Shown one piece after another: positions 1-3,964 of a stretch of DNA of 5,797 nucleotides. Origin of the DNA: Burkholderiaceae bacterium (GTDB lineage Bacteria > Pseudomonadota > Gammaproteobacteria > Burkholderiales > Burkholderiaceae_C); assembly GCA_023260355.1 (NCBI GenBank), contig JALQVJ010000018.1, positions 1 to 5,797 on the forward strand, written 5' to 3'. The translations under genes and the position numbers were made by a program. The notes beneath the pieces were generated by a model. It saw only the letters and a program-made list of their open reading frames with translations. It ran no database searches and was not told the DNA's origin. The stretch's first letter is position 1, and every line of letters begins with the position of its first letter.

Positions 1-1049
1 GCCAACTGCGCGTGTTCAACGAAGTCGCCAAAAACCTGTCTTTTGTCCGCGCCGCCGAAAGCCTGCACCTGACGCCACCCGCGATCACCATGCAAGTCAA
101 AGAGCTCGAGGGGCATGTCGGACTGCCCCTGTTTGAGCGCAACGGCAAAAAGGTCAGCCTCACGACCGCCGGCGAATACATGCTGGTTTATGCGCGCCGC
201 ATTTTGTCGACACTCAAAGACGCCGAAGACGCCGCCCTGCGCCTGCAACGCCTTGAGGTCGGGCAACTCACCATCGGCATGGTGTCCACAGCCAAATATT
301 TCATCCCCAGATTGCTGGTTGCGTTTCGTGATGAACACCCCGGCATTGAGGTCAAGCTCGCGGTCGGTAACCGCGAGCAACTTGTGCAGATGCTGCGCGA
401 CAACGAGGTCGATATCGCCATCATGGGACGCCCTCCCAAAGACATGGCCACGCGCGCCGAGCCTTTTGCCGCACAACCCCATGTGTTCATCGCGCCGCCC
501 GACCACCCGGTGTGCGGCATCGGTCACCCCACGCCCAGCACGCTCACACAGTTCAACTTCATTGTTCGCGAAAGCGGTTCCGGCACACGCGCGGCGATGG
601 AAAAGTTCTTTCAGGAACACCGAAGCCACCCCACGCAAACCATGGAAATGCAAAGCAACGAAACCATCAAACAGGCCGTCATGGCCGGGATGGGTTTGTC
701 GTTTTTGTCCTTGCACACCTTGGAGCTCGAGCTCAAAAACAAACTGGTCACCGTGTTGGATGTACCCGGCGCCCCAGTCGTGCGCGCGTGGAACGTGGTG
801 CACACACTCAGCAAAGTGTTGTCACCCGCAGCCGAGGCGTTTCGCTACTTCATGCTGGAGCAAGGCGAGGCGTTTTTGTCTGAACACTTTGGCGACTTGA
901 TCCCCAGTTTGTTGCCTCAAGGCCAAAACACCCAAACCCGCCAGCGCCGAGCCCCAGCAAAAGCCCCCAACGCCAAATCCGCACCCAAGACCGCCAAGTC
1001 CACCAAATCCAAAGCCACGCCCAAGGCTGCCAAGACCGCCAAGCCCTAG
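1..1049 (+). CDS. LysR-type transcriptional regulator, CbbR-like, 5' end outside window
   Basis: DNA-binding regulator of the LysR family. The frame is already open at base 3 (codons read QLR before a GTG at 12), and LysR proteins normally begin with about a dozen residues of the type M-x-L-R-Q-L, so the true start lies upstream and the GTG at 12 is internal. Counting from that GTG, the winged helix-turn-helix covers roughly residues 1-55, with the recognition region AAESLHLTPPAITMQVKELE at 14-33. The effector domain runs from about 85 to 298 and contains MGRPP (138-142) and SNETIKQAVMAGMGLSFLSL (215-234). From memory, these match CbbR regulators of Calvin-cycle operons closely, but no RuBisCO gene is in the window, so the target is unknown; a divergent operon just upstream would be usual. 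After about residue 303 there is a Lys/Ala/Pro-rich tail absent from typical CbbR proteins of about 317 residues. The family call is firm; the CbbR subfamily call is likely. Confidence 0.9.
   Translation, partial: QLRVFNEVAKNLSFVRAAESLHLTPPAITMQVKELEGHVGLPLFERNGKKVSLTTAGEYMLVYARRILSTLKDAEDAALRLQRLEVGQLTIGMVSTAKYFIPRLLVAFRDEHPGIEVKLAVGNREQLVQMLRDNEVDIAIMGRPPKDMATRAEPFAAQPHVFIAPPDHPVCGIGHPTPSTLTQFNFIVRESGSGTRAAMEKFFQEHRSHPTQTMEMQSNETIKQAVMAGMGLSFLSLHTLELELKNKLVTVLDVPGAPVVRAWNVVHTLSKVLSPAAEAFRYFMLEQGEAFLSEHFGDLIPSLLPQGQNTQTRQRRAPAKAPNAKSAPKTAKSTKSKATPKAAKTAKP
942..1046 (+). repeat. Low-complexity tract encoding an H1-like Lys/Ala/Pro tail of the LysR regulator
   Basis: The last 35 codons of the regulator encode 9 Lys, 10 Ala, 5 Pro and 7 Ser/Thr, with no acidic residue, in the style of histone H1 or AlgP C-terminal tails. 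The DNA is built from short degenerate units such as AAG-xCC-GCC. The 12-mer AAGACCGCCAAG occurs at 987-998 and again in frame at 1032-1043. Such tails bind DNA non-specifically and vary in length by slippage. That role here is inferred from composition only. Confidence 0.7.
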
Positions 1050-1061
1050 GCAAAAGCCCAT

Positions 1062-1101
1062 AAAAAAACCCAAGCCCTTGGTCTTCACCTCAGGCTTGGG
1101 T
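1062..1101 (-). terminator. Intrinsic terminator of the flavin hydroxylase gene
   Basis: Arms ACCCAAGCC (1068-1076) and GGCTTGGGT (1093-1101) form a perfect 9-bp stem with a 16-nt loop. Read on the minus strand, the stem is followed directly by seven T (complement of the A-run 1062-1068), the classic intrinsic terminator form, about 60 nt past the hydroxylase stop. On the plus strand no T-run follows, so it should not efficiently stop the LysR transcript. A second hairpin without a T-run, GCGCGG/CCGCGC (1135-1140/1148-1153, 7-nt loop), lies between the hydroxylase stop and this site and could stabilise the 3' end. Confidence 0.8.
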
Positions 1102-1161
1102 ATCGGCACGGGTGGCCGGCAAAAACGTCTGCATGCGCGGCCTTTCACCGCGCGCGAAATC

Positions 1162-2349
1162 TCAGTAGTTGTAGAGCCAGGGCATATCGATCGTGGCCTC
1201 TTTGCCCATCGCCATCGCCCAGTCACGCCCTGCGGCCACCAAGCCGCTGGCATGAAAAATCATGGCATTGCGCTTGGCTCGATCTTGCACCTGGCGCACC
1301 CGCTCCCAGCGCATGCGTGCGGTCTCGCGCAGCGCGAACTTCACCGCGTGGGGGTAACGCGTCAACATCGCGCCCAACGCGTCTGCGTCCTCGATCGCCA
1401 TCGCCGCGCCTTGCGCCAAATACGGCAGCATCGGGTGCGCTGCATCACCCACGTGCAAGAGGTGATCGTCATACAACTCGTCGAAACTCGACACATGCGC
1501 GCGCCCTGCCAGCGCCCACAAGCGCCAATCGGCACCCGCTGCATTGACCGCGTCAAACAACTCGCGCAGGCTGCCATGCATGCGCGCCACCCAGTGATCC
1601 ACCTCGGCGCGATCACAACTTAAAGACCAGTCCTGTGTCGGCGCTCGGCTCGGGGCTTCGACCAACAGCACCATGTTGAACAGCGAGCTGTCACGCACTG
1701 GGTAATGCACCACGTGCAAGTCAGGGCCCAGCCACACACCCACATTGGGTTGGCGAAACTTTTCGGGCAGCGCCGCTGCCGGCACAAGCGCGCGGTAGGC
1801 CACATGGCCCGTCCACGTGGGCGCCACACCACCCAGGGCCTCGGTGCGGATTTGGCTCCAAATCCCCTGCGCGTTCACGATCGCATCAAAGCGCTCAAGG
1901 TAGTCGCCAAAGCCATCGCGCCACGCCACGCTACCGGTCACCTCACAATTGCGAACCGTGGCACCTGTGCGGATATCGATGTCCTCGCAGGCTTGCACAG
2001 CATCCAACAGGACCTGATGCAAATCCGCGCGATGCACCGTGTAATAGGGCGCGCCGTAGTGGGTTTTGACGCGCCCCCGCAAGCGCAGACTGCCAAGGTC
2101 CCGGCCGTCTGTGGCGCTGCGTATTTGCAACGCCTCGGGCTCTGAGGGTTGTAATGTTTTTAGGTTCAAAACGCCCCACTTCTTGAGCCGGCGCGTGGCG
2201 TTGGGGCCCAGCTGAATACCCGCCCCCACTTCGCCAAAAGCCGGGGCTTGCTCGAGCAGCGTCACGCGCAGCCGACGCTTGCCAGCCGCGTACGCCGACG
2301 CCAAGCCGGCAATGCCGCCACCCGCTACAACTAATGAGTTCGTATTCAT
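1162..2349 (-). CDS. FAD-dependent aromatic-ring monooxygenase (salicylate / 3-hydroxybenzoate hydroxylase type)
   Basis: A cytoplasmic class A flavoprotein monooxygenase of 395 residues, the usual length. Such enzymes use NAD(P)H and O2 to hydroxylate a phenolic or related ring through a flavin C4a-hydroperoxide. The N-terminal Rossmann motif is GGGIAG at 10-15, with the ribose-binding acid in LLEQ (E33), then GAGIQLGPNA at 42-51. HRADL at 106-110 is typical of the salicylate-hydroxylase group. The second FAD motif is GDAAHP at 301-306, followed by LAQGAAMAIEDADAL. The ending WLYNY resembles the WLYGYD ending of this group. The conserved DG motif, usually ADG-hydrophobic-x-S, reads AQGIWS here (Q161). 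The ATG at 2349 was chosen because the GG-rich FAD motif begins within ten residues of it; a longer frame to 2412 would overlap the divergent gene. Substrate cannot be told from sequence: salicylate, 3-hydroxybenzoate and 6-hydroxynicotinate hydroxylases are all relatives. No ring-cleavage gene is adjacent. Confidence 0.88.
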   Translation of the reverse strand: MNTNSLVVAGGGIAGLASAYAAGKRRLRVTLLEQAPAFGEVGAGIQLGPNATRRLKKWGVLNLKTLQPSEPEALQIRSATDGRDLGSLRLRGRVKTHYGAPYYTVHRADLHQVLLDAVQACEDIDIRTGATVRNCEVTGSVAWRDGFGDYLERFDAIVNAQGIWSQIRTEALGGVAPTWTGHVAYRALVPAAALPEKFRQPNVGVWLGPDLHVVHYPVRDSSLFNMVLLVEAPSRAPTQDWSLSCDRAEVDHWVARMHGSLRELFDAVNAAGADWRLWALAGRAHVSSFDELYDDHLLHVGDAAHPMLPYLAQGAAMAIEDADALGAMLTRYPHAVKFALRETARMRWERVRQVQDRAKRNAMIFHASGLVAAGRDWAMAMGKEATIDMPWLYNY

Positions 2350-2403
2350 ACAACGGATTGTGCCAGCCAACCAAAGGGAATCAATCGCGGCGACAATACG
2401 CAA
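2350..2403. promoter_or_regulatory. Divergent promoter region between the hydroxylase and trhP genes
   Basis: Only 54 bp separate the two ATGs, so both promoters must lie here or inside the opposite gene. Neither start has a clear Shine-Dalgarno sequence. On the minus strand TTGATT, 16 nt, then CACAAT (complement of 2357-2362) makes a weak -35/-10 pair ending 7 nt before the hydroxylase ATG. On the plus strand GACAAT (2392-2397) ends 6 nt before the trhP ATG, without a convincing -35. Short inverted repeats span the gap: GATTG/CAATC (2356-2360/2382-2386) and CGTATT/AATACG (2341-2346/2395-2400). The location is sure; the individual elements are tentative. Confidence 0.4.
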
Positions 2404-3771
2404 ATGACGCAAATCAAAGCCCCAGAACTCCTACTTCCTGCAGGTTCGCTAGCAAAAATGCGCGCCGCGTACGACTTTGGCGCCGACGCCATTTACGCCG
2501 GTCAGCCGCGTTACAGCCTGCGCGCGCGCAACAACGAATTCAAGCTCGAGCAGATCGGTCAAGGCATTGCCGAAGCCCATGCGCGCGGCAAAAAGTTTTT
2601 TGTCACCAGCAACCTGCTGCCCCACAACGACAAGGTTCGCACCTACCTGCGTGACATCGAGCCCGTCATCGCCATGAAGCCAGACGGCCTCATCATGGCC
2701 GACCCCGGCCTCATCATGATGGTCCGCGAAAAATGGCCTGAAGTGCCCATCCACATCTCTGTGCAGGCCAACACCACCAACTGGGCCACGGTCAAGTTTT
2801 GGCAAAGCGTTGGCGTCAAACGCATCATCTTGTCGCGCGAACTCAGCCTCGACGAAATCGAAAAAATCCGCCAAGAGTGTCCCGACATGGAGCTCGAAGT
2901 CTTCGTCCACGGTGCCCTGTGTATCGCCTACTCAGGCCGCTGCTTGTTGTCGGGCTACTTCAACCGCCGCGACCCCAACCAAGGCACCTGCACCAACGCG
3001 TGCCGCTGGGGTTACAAAACCTACGACGGCACCGAAGACACTGACACCGGCGAAGTCCAACCCCTGCGCCTCGAGAGCGACTTTGACTTTGCCAAAGAGC
3101 AAGAGGAAGCCGACCGCATGTTCGCCTCGACCGGTGACGGCAAGCGCCACCCGGCAGCCGACAAGGTCTACCTGATCGAAGAAGTCGGCCGCCCCGGTGA
3201 CCTCATGCCCATCATGGAAGACGAGCACGGCACCTACATCATGAACAGCAAAGACCTGCGCGCTGTCGAGCTGGTCGAACGCCTGTGCCAAATCGGCGTG
3301 GACTCACTCAAAGTCGAGGGCCGCACCAAGAGCCAGTACTACGTCAGCCGCACCGCACAAACCTACCGCCGTGCCATCGACGACGCCGTGGCAGGTCGCC
3401 CCTTCAACCCCGAGCTCATCACCGAACTCGACGGCCTCGCCAGCCGTGGCTACACCACCGGTTTCTTGCAGCGTCGACCCGCGCAAAGCTATCAGTCCTA
3501 CGAGACCGGCAGCTCAGTGGGCACGCGCAGCCAGTTCGTCGCCGAGGTGCAAGACGAGCGCGACGGCTGGGCCCTGGTCGAGACCAAAAACAAGTTTGGC
3601 GTCGGTGACACCATCGAAGTCATCCACCCCACGGGCAACCGCAAGATCACACTCGCCGCCATGAAAAACGAGGACGGCGAACCCATCGACATCTCGCTGG
3701 GTAGCCCCACCAAAGTGTGGGTGCAACTCGACGGCCCCGCGCGCGGTGGCCTGTTGGCGCGCATGTTCTAA
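2404..3771 (+). CDS. trhP: U32 peptidase-family tRNA hydroxylation protein (YegQ/TrhP)
   Basis: Orthologue of E. coli YegQ, renamed TrhP, which acts in prephenate-dependent hydroxylation of the wobble uridine of certain tRNAs to 5-hydroxyuridine, the precursor of the cmo5U-type modifications. Despite the U32 peptidase name, this branch is an RNA-modification factor. The 455 residues match the family length (about 453 in E. coli). The N terminus PELLLPAGSLAKMR and GADAIYAGQPRYSLRARNNEF region (to residue 46) is characteristic. The U32 signature E-x-F-x2-G-A-L-C-x4-G-R-C-L-L-S lies at 165-183. Four conserved cysteines, C173, C180, C196 and C200, are the expected iron-sulfur ligands. EDEHGTYIMNSKDLRA (272-287) and LKVEGRTKS (302-310) follow, then a C-terminal beta domain from about 365. 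The stretch at about 207-252 is acidic and some dozen residues longer than I recall in E. coli. Only one ATG fits the family start. It is a single gene with its own terminator. The orthology is confident; catalysis is known from E. coli, not shown here. Confidence 0.95.
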   Translation: MTQIKAPELLLPAGSLAKMRAAYDFGADAIYAGQPRYSLRARNNEFKLEQIGQGIAEAHARGKKFFVTSNLLPHNDKVRTYLRDIEPVIAMKPDGLIMADPGLIMMVREKWPEVPIHISVQANTTNWATVKFWQSVGVKRIILSRELSLDEIEKIRQECPDMELEVFVHGALCIAYSGRCLLSGYFNRRDPNQGTCTNACRWGYKTYDGTEDTDTGEVQPLRLESDFDFAKEQEEADRMFASTGDGKRHPAADKVYLIEEVGRPGDLMPIMEDEHGTYIMNSKDLRAVELVERLCQIGVDSLKVEGRTKSQYYVSRTAQTYRRAIDDAVAGRPFNPELITELDGLASRGYTTGFLQRRPAQSYQSYETGSSVGTRSQFVAEVQDERDGWALVETKNKFGVGDTIEVIHPTGNRKITLAAMKNEDGEPIDISLGSPTKVWVQLDGPARGGLLARMF

Positions 3772-3801
3772 GCCGGTCCGCGGTCGCTGCAAAGCCACCC
3801 C

Positions 3802-3825
3802 AAGCCACCTTCGGGTGGCTTTTTT
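3802..3825 (+). terminator. Intrinsic terminator after trhP
   Basis: AAGCCACC (3802-3809), loop TTCG, GGTGGCTT (3814-3821): a perfect 8-bp stem closed by a stable UUCG-type tetraloop and running into a run of six T (3820-3825). It lies 30 nt past the trhP stop. A second copy of the left arm, AAAGCCACC at 3791-3799, sits just upstream and could pair with the same right arm through a larger loop. Confidence 0.92.
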
Positions 3826-3964
3826 ATGGCCAAAAATAACTAGCCGACGAACCGGCGTGACAAACCACACGCAACAACACAGTGCGTGAATCCCATTAAG
3901 TCAAAACCACCCACGCACGCATCAAGAATGGCCGCTCGTTCAAACCAAAGAGTGAGTCAGCGCC
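3826..3964 (+). promoter_or_regulatory. Leader of the restriction-modification gene, with CACGCA motif cluster
   Basis: This 139-bp stretch has no gene of its own. It should hold the promoter of the downstream gene, since a strong terminator precedes it, but I see no good -35/-10 pair. An inverted repeat CACGCA/TGCGTG (3868-3873/3883-3888, 9-nt loop) and two overlapping direct copies of CACGCA (3912-3917 and 3916-3921) give four occurrences in 54 bp. They could be an operator, as restriction genes are often tightly controlled, but this is inference from spacing alone. Confidence 0.35.
3950..3956 (+). promoter_or_regulatory. Probable ribosome binding site of the restriction-modification gene
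   Basis: GAGTGAG ends 8 nt before the ATG at 3965, a weak but well-placed Shine-Dalgarno. It supports that start together with an in-frame TGA at 3953-3955, which rules out any earlier start in this frame. Confidence 0.55.

Noticed and set aside
1..1049. GTG at 12 as the true start of the LysR gene
   Set aside because: The frame is open upstream and the first helix of the LysR DNA-binding domain would be lost; QLR just before it fits the usual LRQL beginning.
1078..2145. Long plus-strand frames over the flavin hydroxylase gene
   Set aside because: They are His/Arg/Ala-rich shadows of GC-rich coding on the minus strand; the minus strand has both FAD motifs in one continuous frame.
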